From positions 124,001-188,000 of the forward strand of contig CAJURM010000002.1 in NCBI GenBank assembly GCA_910589025.1: a stretch of DNA of 64,000 nucleotides, read 5' to 3'. Below, piece after piece: positions 34,151 through 42,577 of this stretch. The number at the start of each line of letters is the position of its first letter. Position 1 is the stretch's first letter. The notes beneath the pieces were generated by a model. The model searched no databases, was not told the origin of the DNA, and saw only the letters and a list, made by a program, of their open reading frames with translations. The DNA is from an uncultured Odoribacter sp. (GTDB taxonomy: Bacteria > Bacteroidota > Bacteroidia > Bacteroidales > Marinifilaceae). A program made the translations under genes and the position numbers.

Positions 34151-35116
34151 ATGGTAAAGTTTATGCAAGAAGAAAATGGAGTAGAGAAGGTAAAATGCCT
34201 GATTATCGGTTCCGGTCCTGCGGGCTATACGGCAGCAATTTATGCTTCCCGGGCTAATCTTAACCCGGTACTTTATACCGGATTACAAATGGGGGGGCAG
34301 CTGACCACCACTACGGAAGTGGAAAATTTTCCCGGTTATCCGGAGGGTGTGACGGGACCTGTACTAATGGAGGATTTGAGACGTCAGGCGGAACGTTTCG
34401 GAACAGATATCCGCTTCGGTATTGTGACGAAGGTGGATTTTTCCGTTCGTCCTTTCCGTTTGACTGTGGATGAAGAAAAACAGGTACTTGCGGAGGCTGT
34501 GATTATTGCTACCGGGGCAACAGCCCGTTATTTGGGGCTTCCGTCAGAGGAGCGCTTTAAAGGTCTTGGAGTAAGTGCTTGTGCCACTTGTGACGGTTTT
34601 TTCTATAAGGGAAAAGAGGTCGCAGTTGTGGGGGGGGGAGATACGGCGTGTGAAGAAGCGACATACCTGGCGGGTTTATGCCGGAAAGTGTATTTGGTAG
34701 TCCGGAAAAATTACTTGCGGGCATCAAAAGCTATGCAGGAAAGAGTGTTCAATACTCCCAATATTGAAGTCTTGTTTGAGCATAATACGAAAGAGCTGTA
34801 TGGTACGGATATGGGATTGGAAGGAGCCCGTTTGTTGTATAAAATGGGTACTCCCGAAGAGAAAGAGGTGGACATCCGGATTGACGGCTTTTTCCTGGCT
34901 ATCGGTCATACTCCCAATACTGCCGTATTTAAAGAATATATTGCGACGGACGAACAGGGATACATTCTGACAGAGGGTAAATCAACCAAAACGAATGTTG
35001 CCGGTGTGTTTGCCGCAGGGGATGTAATGGACCCGGTGTATCGTCAGGGGATTACGTCTGCGGGATCCGGTTGCCGGGCTGCAATTGACGTGGAACATTA
35101 TTTGGCGGAGTTGTAG
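34151..35116 (+). CDS. trxB: Thioredoxin-disulfide reductase
   Basis: The 321-residue flavoprotein has the low-molecular-weight thioredoxin reductase layout. The FAD loop is CLIIGSGPAGYTAAIYASRANL near residues 16-37. The redox-active disulfide is CATC (Cys144, Cys147), and the NADPH loop VAVVGGGDTACEEATYLA follows near 157. The C-terminal FAD block is GVFAAGDVMDP. It uses NADPH to reduce thioredoxin. The family length is about 315 residues, which supports the chosen start at 34151 (or 34163). It shares a terminator with the convergent DUF2027-Smr gene. No thioredoxin or peroxiredoxin gene is adjacent. Confidence 0.95.
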   Translation: MVKFMQEENGVEKVKCLIIGSGPAGYTAAIYASRANLNPVLYTGLQMGGQLTTTTEVENFPGYPEGVTGPVLMEDLRRQAERFGTDIRFGIVTKVDFSVRPFRLTVDEEKQVLAEAVIIATGATARYLGLPSEERFKGLGVSACATCDGFFYKGKEVAVVGGGDTACEEATYLAGLCRKVYLVVRKNYLRASKAMQERVFNTPNIEVLFEHNTKELYGTDMGLEGARLLYKMGTPEEKEVDIRIDGFFLAIGHTPNTAVFKEYIATDEQGYILTEGKSTKTNVAGVFAAGDVMDPVYRQGITSAGSGCRAAIDVEHYLAEL

Positions 35117-35181
35117 AAAACCGGAAAATTTATCCAGCGTCTCCATCCGGGACAGGAGCGGACGGCAGATGCTGACAGAGG

Positions 35182-35212
35182 TAGCACACAGGGGAGAACC
35201 TGTGTGCTATTT
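35182..35212. terminator. Bidirectional terminator between trxB and the DUF2027-Smr gene
   Basis: Perfect 11-bp stem TAGCACACAGG / CCTGTGTGCTA with a six-base loop. The last three bases of the stem are the stop codon of the minus-strand gene. Confidence 0.75.
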
Positions 35213-36190
35213 GATTGTAACGAGGGTTGCTCCGTATCCGTATTGCTTGAATGAAGCATCTTGGTGATGAAAACGTTTATAACGGGTCTGGAGTTCCCAA
35301 AGTATGCGTTGCCGGAGTACCCCGTCTCCTTTGCCGTGAATGAAAACGATTTTTTTGCCTTTGCGCAGTTTGTATTCTTCCAGTGTTTTCCGGAATACGT
35401 CAAGTTGGTATTCCAGGATGTCTTTGTTTTCCATGCCTGCAGTGGTTTCTAACAACCGGTCTGCATGCAAATCGATTTCCAATACATTGGGAGTCGGTTG
35501 GACGGAGGTAGGTCGGACAGTAGCTTCCAGTTTTTTTTCCTGTAGAAGTTTTTCCGGTGTGGAGAGTTTTTCTTCTATATCCGTTTCTTTCTCTAAAGGT
35601 CGGAGGAGTGCCATTTCGCTGAACCAGCGTATATGCTTGTAGGCTCCGGATTTCTGGAACGATGCGGGGGTGATTTTTACCCGGCTTTCGACAGGTTTCC
35701 GAGGAACAAATAGGCCTTTCTGATAAAAAAGAGCCTGGATGTGTATATTTTTAATCCGCTCTATTTCTTTCAAAGTATAAGTACCTATCAATAGTGTAGA
35801 CCCCGGATTACAGTTGCCGGCAGAGATGCCGTTATACTTTTCGCCATTATCATAACTGATGGTATATAAACAGGTTAATGACGTATCGTTTATCAGGTGG
35901 AAATCGTAGCGGCATCCGGCGAGATTCTGAAAGTTTTCGGGGACAATTGCCAAATAGAGCGTGTCTGCCGGCTCTACGGAAATGGAAGATGCTGATACCG
36001 GGGACTTTGTTGGCGGAGTACCGTTTCCAAATTCGGATTTAATGACCACTAAGTCGTTTGTGGCAGCCGGGATTTCAAACCCATATTCTTCGCAGTATAC
36101 GTTGACTGTGTTCTGATCAATCAGGCTGGTGACCTTGCCTTCTAATTTCTCAGATATGAATTTTACAATGTCTCCGATTTTTACTTCCAT
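35207..36190 (-). CDS. DUF2027 and Smr-domain protein
   Basis: The 327-residue protein begins with a DUF2027 region (about residues 1-50, SH3-like: VKIGDIVKFISEKLEGKVTSL) and a beta-rich central part. It ends with a MutS2-type Smr domain (about 243-327). The Smr core shows IDLHADRLL, then FIHGKGDGVLRQRI, the conserved D-L-H and H-G-x-G motifs. Smr domains act as endonucleases on nucleic acids, recently linked to ribosome rescue and mRNA cleavage, while the role of this combination is not known. The combination is typical of Bacteroidetes. A -7 box lies 22 bases upstream of the start. Confidence 0.9.
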   Translation of the reverse strand: MEVKIGDIVKFISEKLEGKVTSLIDQNTVNVYCEEYGFEIPAATNDLVVIKSEFGNGTPPTKSPVSASSISVEPADTLYLAIVPENFQNLAGCRYDFHLINDTSLTCLYTISYDNGEKYNGISAGNCNPGSTLLIGTYTLKEIERIKNIHIQALFYQKGLFVPRKPVESRVKITPASFQKSGAYKHIRWFSEMALLRPLEKETDIEEKLSTPEKLLQEKKLEATVRPTSVQPTPNVLEIDLHADRLLETTAGMENKDILEYQLDVFRKTLEEYKLRKGKKIVFIHGKGDGVLRQRILWELQTRYKRFHHQDASFKQYGYGATLVTIK

Positions 36191-36211
36191 TTTTCTTTAT
36201 TTTGGTTTATA

Positions 36212-36219
36212 CAAAAGTA
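36212..36219 (-). promoter_or_regulatory. Bacteroidetes -7 box for the DUF2027-Smr gene
   Basis: TACTTTTG on the minus strand, 22 bases upstream of the start codon, fits TAnnTTTG. Confidence 0.5.
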
Positions 36220-36309
36220 AGGTATTTTGTGGGAATACTTGTAATAATATGGGCGGGAAGCGCAACTTTCTCTTCGGGGGTATGCGTAAAACTTTAAAAA
36301 AATGAATCA

Positions 36310-37152
36310 ATGTTAAAATGTTTCTTTTTCGTTGCCCTGTTTCAGATGATTTTGCCGAAGGAATTATCGGCGCAGAATAATAGGTTTGTTGACCGTTTCC
36401 TGCTTAGAGAGGGTGAAAGGGAGAATTTGAGGACAATACCGGTTTTTTCCATTTACAAAGACAACTATCTGGTGACAGGTTTCCGGGTGACGGGTGAAAA
36501 AATAGACCAGTATAGTTCGGATGCGAAATTTCAGATCAGTTTGCGCCATCGTCTCTATAAAGGTCCGCTTCCGTGGGATACGTATCTTTTTTTAACTTAT
36601 ACGCAGAAATCTTTTTGGGATATTTACCGGGATTCCTCTCCTTTCTCGGAGACAAACTATAATCCGACAGTGGGTGTAGGGAAGAATTTTCTTCGGGATG
36701 GAGAGTTGGCGGGTATAGGTATGTTGCAATTTGAGCATGAATCTAACGGGAGGGATAGCATCTGGTCGCGTAGTTGGAATAAAATCAGCCTGACGGGGAT
36801 TTATGTCGTGAATACACGTTTTACGTTTGAGGTCAAGTTATGGGTTCCGATAGTCGTTGCGGAGGAAAATCACAATATGGCCTGTTATGCCGGTTTCGGG
36901 CAGGCGGCGGTAACGTATAATAATTATAACAGGCGTTTTTCCGTTTCGGTTATGATGACAAAGCGGGCAGGTCGGATATTTGATGCCAACTGGCAACTGG
37001 AAGCTGCTTATAAGATTTTTCCGCGGGATGAACAGTATCTGTTTATGCAGTTTTATACCGGTTATGGTGAAAGTATGATCGGATACAAGCGTTTTTCCCG
37101 TTGTTTGCGTGTAGGTATCGTAATAAAACCGGGTGCTTTGACTATTTTTTGA
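36310..37152 (+). CDS. Outer-membrane phospholipase A (OMPLA-like)
   Basis: The 280-residue protein has a signal peptide (about residues 1-21, ending LSAQ) and a beta-barrel pattern of alternating strands. The OMPLA catalytic triad is visible as His143, Ser145 and Asn157 in the sequence EHESNGRDSIWSRSWNK. The Ser-to-Asn spacing of 12 matches E. coli PldA. It should hydrolyse phospholipids that reach the outer leaflet of the outer membrane. The first ATG at 36310 is used; an upstream in-frame choice is not evident. Its 3' neighbour is urocanate hydratase, 76 bases away, with no functional link. Confidence 0.92.
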   Translation: MLKCFFFVALFQMILPKELSAQNNRFVDRFLLREGERENLRTIPVFSIYKDNYLVTGFRVTGEKIDQYSSDAKFQISLRHRLYKGPLPWDTYLFLTYTQKSFWDIYRDSSPFSETNYNPTVGVGKNFLRDGELAGIGMLQFEHESNGRDSIWSRSWNKISLTGIYVVNTRFTFEVKLWVPIVVAEENHNMACYAGFGQAAVTYNNYNRRFSVSVMMTKRAGRIFDANWQLEAAYKIFPRDEQYLFMQFYTGYGESMIGYKRFSRCLRVGIVIKPGALTIF

Positions 37153-37228
37153 TGCTTGTTTTTCCGGAATCGGTTGAAATGATTAAATTAGCGTCATTGT
37201 TCGGAAGAGAGTATTAAAAATATATATC

Positions 37229-39244
37229 ATGACATTACAGGAATTTCAATACGCTATTCAGGAGGGTATTCCGGCTTCGTTGCCTGCTCCCAGACCTTAT
37301 GACCCGGAAATCAATCATGCTCCCAAGCGGAAGGATATTTTGAGCCGGGAAGAGAAAAAGCTGGCCTTGCGTAACGCTTTGCGCTATTTCAAACCGGAAC
37401 ATCATGCCGTACTGGCACCGGAGTTTGCAGAGGAACTTGAAAAATACGGGCGCATTTATATGTATCGTTTCCGACCGGAGTATGAGATGTTTGCCCGCAA
37501 TATCCAGGATTATCCCCATAAGAGTTTGCAGGCAGCGGCGATTATGCTGATGATTACCAACAATCTGGATAAAGCGGTGGCGCAACATCCTCATGAGCTG
37601 ATTACTTATGGCGGGAATGGTGCCGTTTTCCAGAACTGGGCGCAGTATCGGCTGACGATGAAATATTTGTCGGAAATGACCGACGAACAGACTCTTGTGT
37701 TGTATTCCGGTCACCCGTTGGGATTGTTCCCTTCTCATAAGGATGCTCCGCGTGTTGTTGTGACCAATGGTATGGTTATACCCAATTATTCCAAACCCGA
37801 TGATTGGGAACGGTTTAATGCTCTGGGAGTCTCCCAGTACGGACAAATGACGGCGGGTTCGTTTATGTATATCGGGCCGCAGGGGATTGTTCACGGTACG
37901 ACCATCACGGTGTTGAATGCCGGACGTAAAATCTCCCGGCATGGTGAAGGACTGGCGGGTAAGTTGTTTGTTACTGCGGGCCTGGGCGGAATGTCGGGGG
38001 CTCAGCCCAAGGCCGGGAATATAGCCGGATGTGTCAGTATTACGGCGGAGATTAATCCTAAGGCGACTCACACGCGGCACACCCAGAACTGGGTGGATGA
38101 AGTGATTGACGACCTGGATGTGTTGATGAAACGGGTGAGGGTGGCAAAGGAGAAGAAAGAAGTGGTTTCTATTGCTTACCAGGGAAATGTGGTGGATCTT
38201 TGGGAACGCCTTCCCAAAGAAGATATTCCGGTGGAATTGGGATCGGACCAGACCTCTTTGCATAATCCGTGGGCCGGAGGATATTATCCGGTGGGGCAGA
38301 GTTTTGAAGAGAGCAAGCGGATGATGGCGGAGGAGCCGGAATTGTTTAAGAAGAAAGTGCAAGATTCTTTAAAAAGGCATGTCGCAGCTATTAATGCCTG
38401 TGTGGAACGGTTCGGCACCTATTTTTTTGATTATGGGAATGCTTTTCTGCTGGAATCGTCGCGTGCAGGGGCGGATATTCTGAAACCGAACGGTAGTTTT
38501 AAATATCCGTCGTATGTACAGGATATTATGGGACCGATGTGTTTTGATTACGGTTTCGGTCCTTTCCGGTGGGTATGTACAAGCGGCAAACCGGAAGACC
38601 TGGCAAAGACCGATGAAATAGCTACCCGGGTGTTGGAGGATTTGGCCGAATCCTCTCCCAAAGAGATACAACAACAGATGCATGACAATATCCGCTGGAT
38701 TAAAGCGGCGGGGGAGAATCGCCTGGTTGTGGGGTCGCAAGCGCGTATTTTGTATGCGGATGCCTTGGGGCGTATCCGTATAGCCGAAGCTTTTAATAAA
38801 GCGGTGGCTTCCGGCGAACTGACAGCTCCGGTAGTGTTGGGGCGTGATCATCATGATGTATCGGGGACGGATTCGCCCTATCGTGAGACGTCAAATATTT
38901 ATGACGGTTCCAGATTCACTGCCGATATGGCTGTACAGAATGTGATTGGCGATTCTTTCCGGGGAGCGACGTGGGTATCGCTGCATAACGGAGGAGGTGT
39001 AGGATGGGGGGAAGTAATGAATGGCGGATTCGGTATGGTATTGGATGGTAGTGCCGACTCAGACAGACGGTTGAAAAATATGCTTTTCTGGGATGTGAAC
39101 AATGGAATCAGCCGTCGGAGCTGGGCGCGTAATGAAGGTGCTGTTTTTGCCATTAAACGGGCTATGGAGGCTAATCCTGCTTTGAAGGTTACTTTGCCTA
39201 ATCTGGCTGATGATGAGTTGATAGAAACTGCATTTAAAGAATAA
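37229..39244 (+). CDS. hutU: Urocanate hydratase
   Basis: The 671-residue enzyme converts urocanate to imidazolonepropionate in histidine degradation. Conserved blocks include YGGNGAVFQNWAQYRLTMKYLSEM, LYSGHPLGLFPSHKDAPRVVVTNGMVIPNYS, GVSQYGQMTAGSFMYIGPQGIVHGTT, and ETSNIYDGSRFTADMAVQN. It is longer than the roughly 555-residue enzyme of Pseudomonas. The added segments match the larger Bacteroidetes form. No hutH, hutI or formiminotransferase gene is next to it here, so the rest of the pathway must lie elsewhere. It is followed by two hairpins before the convergent DUF1573 gene. Confidence 0.95.
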   Translation: MTLQEFQYAIQEGIPASLPAPRPYDPEINHAPKRKDILSREEKKLALRNALRYFKPEHHAVLAPEFAEELEKYGRIYMYRFRPEYEMFARNIQDYPHKSLQAAAIMLMITNNLDKAVAQHPHELITYGGNGAVFQNWAQYRLTMKYLSEMTDEQTLVLYSGHPLGLFPSHKDAPRVVVTNGMVIPNYSKPDDWERFNALGVSQYGQMTAGSFMYIGPQGIVHGTTITVLNAGRKISRHGEGLAGKLFVTAGLGGMSGAQPKAGNIAGCVSITAEINPKATHTRHTQNWVDEVIDDLDVLMKRVRVAKEKKEVVSIAYQGNVVDLWERLPKEDIPVELGSDQTSLHNPWAGGYYPVGQSFEESKRMMAEEPELFKKKVQDSLKRHVAAINACVERFGTYFFDYGNAFLLESSRAGADILKPNGSFKYPSYVQDIMGPMCFDYGFGPFRWVCTSGKPEDLAKTDEIATRVLEDLAESSPKEIQQQMHDNIRWIKAAGENRLVVGSQARILYADALGRIRIAEAFNKAVASGELTAPVVLGRDHHDVSGTDSPYRETSNIYDGSRFTADMAVQNVIGDSFRGATWVSLHNGGGVGWGEVMNGGFGMVLDGSADSDRRLKNMLFWDVNNGISRRSWARNEGAVFAIKRAMEANPALKVTLPNLADDELIETAFKE

Positions 39245-39286
39245 TTTTTATTCCGGTTTATTGTAAGGCTGGTTCCCGCATAAAAT

Positions 39287-39312
39287 AATAGCAGGAAGTA
39301 ATTCCTGCTATT
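39287..39312. terminator. Hairpin after hutU
   Basis: Perfect 11-bp stem AATAGCAGGAA / TTCCTGCTATT with a four-base GTAA loop, 43 bases after the hutU stop codon. Confidence 0.7.
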
Positions 39313-39350
39313 ACTGACTTGGTTTTTTGTGTATTATAGGGATGAGATTT

Positions 39351-39431
39351 ATAAAATGAAAGAAGGCAGTACCCTATTGGTAGACTTGGTGAGAAATATA
39401 AAACCAATAAAGTCCGCCTTCTTCATTTTAT
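39351..39431. terminator. Long imperfect hairpin between hutU and the DUF1573 gene
   Basis: Two nested arm pairs occur: an outer pair (39351-39367 with 39416-39431, one bulge) and an inner pair (39371-39381 with 39403-39413, with G-U pairs if transcribed on the minus strand). Together they give about 27 base pairs around a 21-base loop. The right arm covers the stop codon of the minus-strand DUF1573 gene. Termination is the simplest role, but its size is unusual for this window. Confidence 0.55.
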
Positions 39432-39841
39432 TCTTTTACATAGCCGTCAAATTTTAATGTATAAACTTCCTGTTTCGTATTGCAATAGATCAATACTGAT
39501 TTGCTGAATTTTCCTATTGAAAATGGTTCAAACCTGATGTTTATCTTACTGGTTTGTTCCGGAGCAATAGGGTGCCGGTCCCATTTTACTATCGTACACC
39601 CGCATGACGGTTCAGCCGCTTTGATTATCAAGGGTACATCCCCCGTATTTTTTACTTCAAATTCTGCATACCTGCAGGAGTCGATGTTAACTTCCCCCAA
39701 ATGAATGATTTTTTCTGTAAACTTCACCTCCGTAAGGTTTTCGTTTTCTAAGAAACTGTAAGCTTCGTGAATCAGCATCCATTCGGCTCCGCTTATGATT
39801 ATCACCGTAAAAATCAGGAAGACCGGTAATAGTTTCTTCAT
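39428..39841 (-). CDS. DUF1573 small exported protein
   Basis: The 137-residue protein has a membrane anchor or signal (about residues 4-22) and a DUF1573 immunoglobulin-like domain. The core pattern is FEVKNTGDVPLIIKAAEPSCGCTIVKWDRHPIAPEQTSKINIRFEP, with the two-Cys SCGCT motif of the family. These ASH-like domains are common in Bacteroidetes envelopes and often follow exported peptides or lipoproteins; function is unknown. It is the last gene of a three-gene operon: one base separates it from the BF3164-type lipoprotein gene. Transcription should end at the long hairpin immediately beyond. Confidence 0.87.
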   Translation of the reverse strand: MKKLLPVFLIFTVIIISGAEWMLIHEAYSFLENENLTEVKFTEKIIHLGEVNIDSCRYAEFEVKNTGDVPLIIKAAEPSCGCTIVKWDRHPIAPEQTSKINIRFEPFSIGKFSKSVLIYCNTKQEVYTLKFDGYVKE

Positions 39842-39842
39842 C

Positions 39843-40889
39843 TTATAAAGCGAATTTTACAATTACAGCTTCCGGAGTATATCCTATACCATATAAGGTT
39901 TTTTCTTCCTGATCATAACAAATGTGACTTACCGGAATATCTAACGAACGGGAATCCATCTGATTGCCCATCCAGTCAAATGTCAGTAATGTGTGGCAAT
40001 GTCCGATGTTGTAACGGTCTCTTTTTTTACTTTTCCCGGAATATAAAACATAAATCCGGTCATTGGAAACGGCCATATCTAAAAAGCCGTGTACCGTGCT
40101 TTTGTCGTATGCTACTTTTAAATTTTCAGGCGTGCTTCCGTAAATATGTACTTTGGGAAAATAGAATGAGAGCAATTTTATTCTTTCGATCCGGTTTTCC
40201 TTGATCCGGCAGATATCTAAAATGCCGCTGCGCATATCGGAACAGGCAAAAGCCTCTCCGTCCGGTTTTATTCTTAAAACGCTGCTGGCATATAAAACAC
40301 TCTTGGCGTATTCATCCAACTCCGGGAAATCCGGATGTTCCGGATAGGAGAGAAAGTATCCGGCTTTACGCTCTTGGAGTGAATATAGCATGTAGCGTCC
40401 TTTTTCATATAACCCTGTGGCAATGACATATCGGTCGTTTTTGGCTGCAACCAGGTGCCGGGTGTCTGTCGGAAGTTGAATGCTGTAGGTTGCTGCAATT
40501 CCGTTTTCATTTCCGGGAGTGACGAATAGTTGTCCGGTATGAAAATTCAATGCTGAAATTTCCTGACCGCTTGCATCCAATGCACTGGTATAAAACGCCT
40601 GTCCGTTTGACCGGCTGCGGGTAATTCGGTCTACCCGGTTGTTGTGGTTGATTTCAAACAGACTGATATTGTTTTCTCCCGTCCGATTGGTTACGGCAAA
40701 AATCCGATTGCTTTTGGTGATGCTTGTCGGATTGGCAATTCCCCATTTTTCAAATGAAGCAATTACTTCCGTATTCTGCACTTTGCTGTTTGCATCCGGA
40801 CGTAATGCATCGGCTTGTTCTTCTTCAAAAGAGCAACCCCATTCAACGATGAGAAAAAATGATAGTATAAGATAGAATATATTTTTCAT
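39843..40889 (-). CDS. BF3164-type lipoprotein, predicted beta-propeller
   Basis: The 348-residue protein is a predicted lipoprotein, with the lipobox VEWGC (Cys19) after a hydrophobic signal. The mature part has repeating beta-rich units of about 45 residues (for example NISLFEINHNNRVDRI and RILDICRIKENRIERI-like segments), as expected for the six-bladed propeller of the BF3164 family. Such lipoproteins are found next to NVEALA peptides in Bacteroidales; their ligand is unknown. Here it lies between the NVEALA-type peptide gene (3 bases upstream) and the DUF1573 gene (1 base downstream), a tight operon. A role as peptide partner or receptor is an inference. Confidence 0.85.
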   Translation of the reverse strand: MKNIFYLILSFFLIVEWGCSFEEEQADALRPDANSKVQNTEVIASFEKWGIANPTSITKSNRIFAVTNRTGENNISLFEINHNNRVDRITRSRSNGQAFYTSALDASGQEISALNFHTGQLFVTPGNENGIAATYSIQLPTDTRHLVAAKNDRYVIATGLYEKGRYMLYSLQERKAGYFLSYPEHPDFPELDEYAKSVLYASSVLRIKPDGEAFACSDMRSGILDICRIKENRIERIKLLSFYFPKVHIYGSTPENLKVAYDKSTVHGFLDMAVSNDRIYVLYSGKSKKRDRYNIGHCHTLLTFDWMGNQMDSRSLDIPVSHICYDQEEKTLYGIGYTPEAVIVKFAL

Positions 40890-40892
40890 GGG

Positions 40893-41111
40893 TTATTCTT
40901 TGTAGGTAACACCTATTTGAGCTACACCGTTAATAATGCAAAATCCATGTCCATATGAACAAGTATATTCTCCACTTTCACTTGTGGCTAAAGCCTCGGG
41001 AGAAATGATGTCTGAAGACAGCGAAAAATTATCTTTATAACTTATTGCAAGGATGATGATACTGATGATCGTAGCAATAAGAAATAATATTTTTCTTTTT
41101 GTTTTTTTCAT
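40893..41111 (-). CDS. NVEALA-type small exported peptide
   Basis: The 72-residue protein starts with a Lys-rich head and one hydrophobic segment (KKTKRKILFLIATIISIIILAISYK). A degenerate NVEALA signature, ISPEALATSESGE, occurs at about residues 36-48, followed by a short Cys-containing tail (YTCSYGHGFCIINGV). This matches the layout of the NVEALA family, where a leader-like part is followed by a small cysteine-rich mature region. The gene is the first of the operon with the BF3164 and DUF1573 genes and is preceded by a -7 box 34 bases upstream. A divergent two-component system begins 143 bases away. No processing site is proven. Confidence 0.8.
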   Translation of the reverse strand: MKKTKRKILFLIATIISIIILAISYKDNFSLSSDIISPEALATSESGEYTCSYGHGFCIINGVAQIGVTYKE

Positions 41112-41145
41112 GCCTTTTGAATTATTGATTACTTTTAACTCGCCA

Positions 41146-41153
41146 CAAATATA
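41146..41153 (-). promoter_or_regulatory. Bacteroidetes -7 box for the NVEALA operon
   Basis: TATATTTG on the minus strand, 34 bases upstream of the NVEALA start codon. The remaining 100 bases of the divergent gap are AT-rich, and no clear box is seen for the sensor kinase gene. Confidence 0.5.
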
Positions 41154-41254
41154 TAGGGAAAATTTTAATAATTTCCTTGCGAATTGTCATGAAAATGTCA
41201 TGATTTTGCTTCGTATTCTTAAAATGTATTAATTGGGGTGAGGGTTAATTACAT

Positions 41255-42577
41255 ATGAAAAGAAGAAAGGAATATACCTGGATTATTGCTACTGTTGGTA
41301 TTTCAGTTTTGTTATTGTTTCAATTGATTTTAGTGAGTAGATTGTATCAATTAGAGCGAGAGCACTTCTATGATAAGTTTTGGGGAAAGATTAAAAATAG
41401 TATTTCAGAGTTAAATGTAAATCTTGCGAAAAATCAAAAGTACGAAAGAAATTTTATTGCTTATGATTGTGTGTTGAATAAAGTGACTGTAGTTGTTAAG
41501 GGGAGTAAGCATTCATTTGTGGATAAAGATGATCCAGAGGAAGAAATTTTAAAGAGAGTATATTATGATGTTACCTATAAGAAATGGACAGCTTCTCAAC
41601 TGGATTCTTTGGTAAGAGATAGTATGGATGAGTACTATTGTTGTGTCCCTTTGAAAATTGTTATCCGTGATTCTTTCGGGAGGAGTATTGATGAGGCAGG
41701 AAATTTGGATAATACTCCGATACGGCGGCTTCGTTTCGGACCGGTACCTTTAGGATATGTGACGGGACGTACGTTGGAAGCCTATTACTATTTTCCTTTC
41801 ATCAATTTTCTGTATCATGAGGCCGACCGAATTATTATGACGGTGGCTTTGTTTATTTTGCTGGTATTTTTTATCTGTTTTCTGATCCGGACAATACGGG
41901 TGGAGAGGAAGATGGCAAATGCCCGGGAAGAGTTCATGCACATTGTGGTGCATAATCTGCAGTCCCCTGTTGATTTTGTCCGCCGGATAACTTATGAAAT
42001 CCGGAACAGAGCCCGGCAGCCTTATAATGAAGAACAGGAGAGATTGTATAATGAGGTGAAAGAAAGATTGGATATGATGGGAGGAGGAATCAGACGTTTG
42101 CTGACTCATTCCGTTGGACTTTACGGGATGCACCTGGAAAAATCAGGGATAAATCTCAGGGAAATGATAGAACGGGTGGTGATTCCGTATAAGATGATTA
42201 GTGGGAAGGAGATTAATATGGAGTGTGATTTGGATGAAATCGAGCTTATTGCTGATCCGGTACATCTGTCCGGAGCGGTGGCCAATTTAGTGGAGAATGC
42301 TGTGAAATATACCGGTGATGATGCTTGTATCAGAGTGAAATGTGAAGTCAGGGGAAAGTATATACAAATTGTGGTTACTGACAATGGGCCGGGCATACCG
42401 GACAAAGAGATAAATCGTATTTTCAGAAAATATTATCGGGCTTCCTCGGGACTGAAAGGTTTTGGGTTAGGGTTGAATTATGTGTGGAAGGTTGTGGCGG
42501 CTCATCGTGGGAAGATAACGGTAAGGAATGCAGAGGGTTGTGAATTTACAATAATTTTACCATGGAAGAAAGGATAA
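41255..42577 (+). CDS. Membrane sensor histidine kinase
   Basis: The 440-residue kinase has TM1 (about residues 9-29), a periplasmic sensor domain of about 160 residues with a CC pair at 129-130, and TM2 (about 193-212). The dimerisation/His domain carries His233 in VVHNLQSPVD, a variant of the usual HELRTP. The ATP-binding domain has the N box (LVENAVKYT), G1 (DNGPGIP) and G2 (GFGLGLNYV). It overlaps the response regulator start by 16 bases, so the two are translationally coupled. The first 430 bases or so are markedly more AT-rich than the rest of the gene. The divergent neighbour is the NVEALA operon. Confidence 0.92.
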   Translation: MKRRKEYTWIIATVGISVLLLFQLILVSRLYQLEREHFYDKFWGKIKNSISELNVNLAKNQKYERNFIAYDCVLNKVTVVVKGSKHSFVDKDDPEEEILKRVYYDVTYKKWTASQLDSLVRDSMDEYYCCVPLKIVIRDSFGRSIDEAGNLDNTPIRRLRFGPVPLGYVTGRTLEAYYYFPFINFLYHEADRIIMTVALFILLVFFICFLIRTIRVERKMANAREEFMHIVVHNLQSPVDFVRRITYEIRNRARQPYNEEQERLYNEVKERLDMMGGGIRRLLTHSVGLYGMHLEKSGINLREMIERVVIPYKMISGKEINMECDLDEIELIADPVHLSGAVANLVENAVKYTGDDACIRVKCEVRGKYIQIVVTDNGPGIPDKEINRIFRKYYRASSGLKGFGLGLNYVWKVVAAHRGKITVRNAEGCEFTIILPWKKG

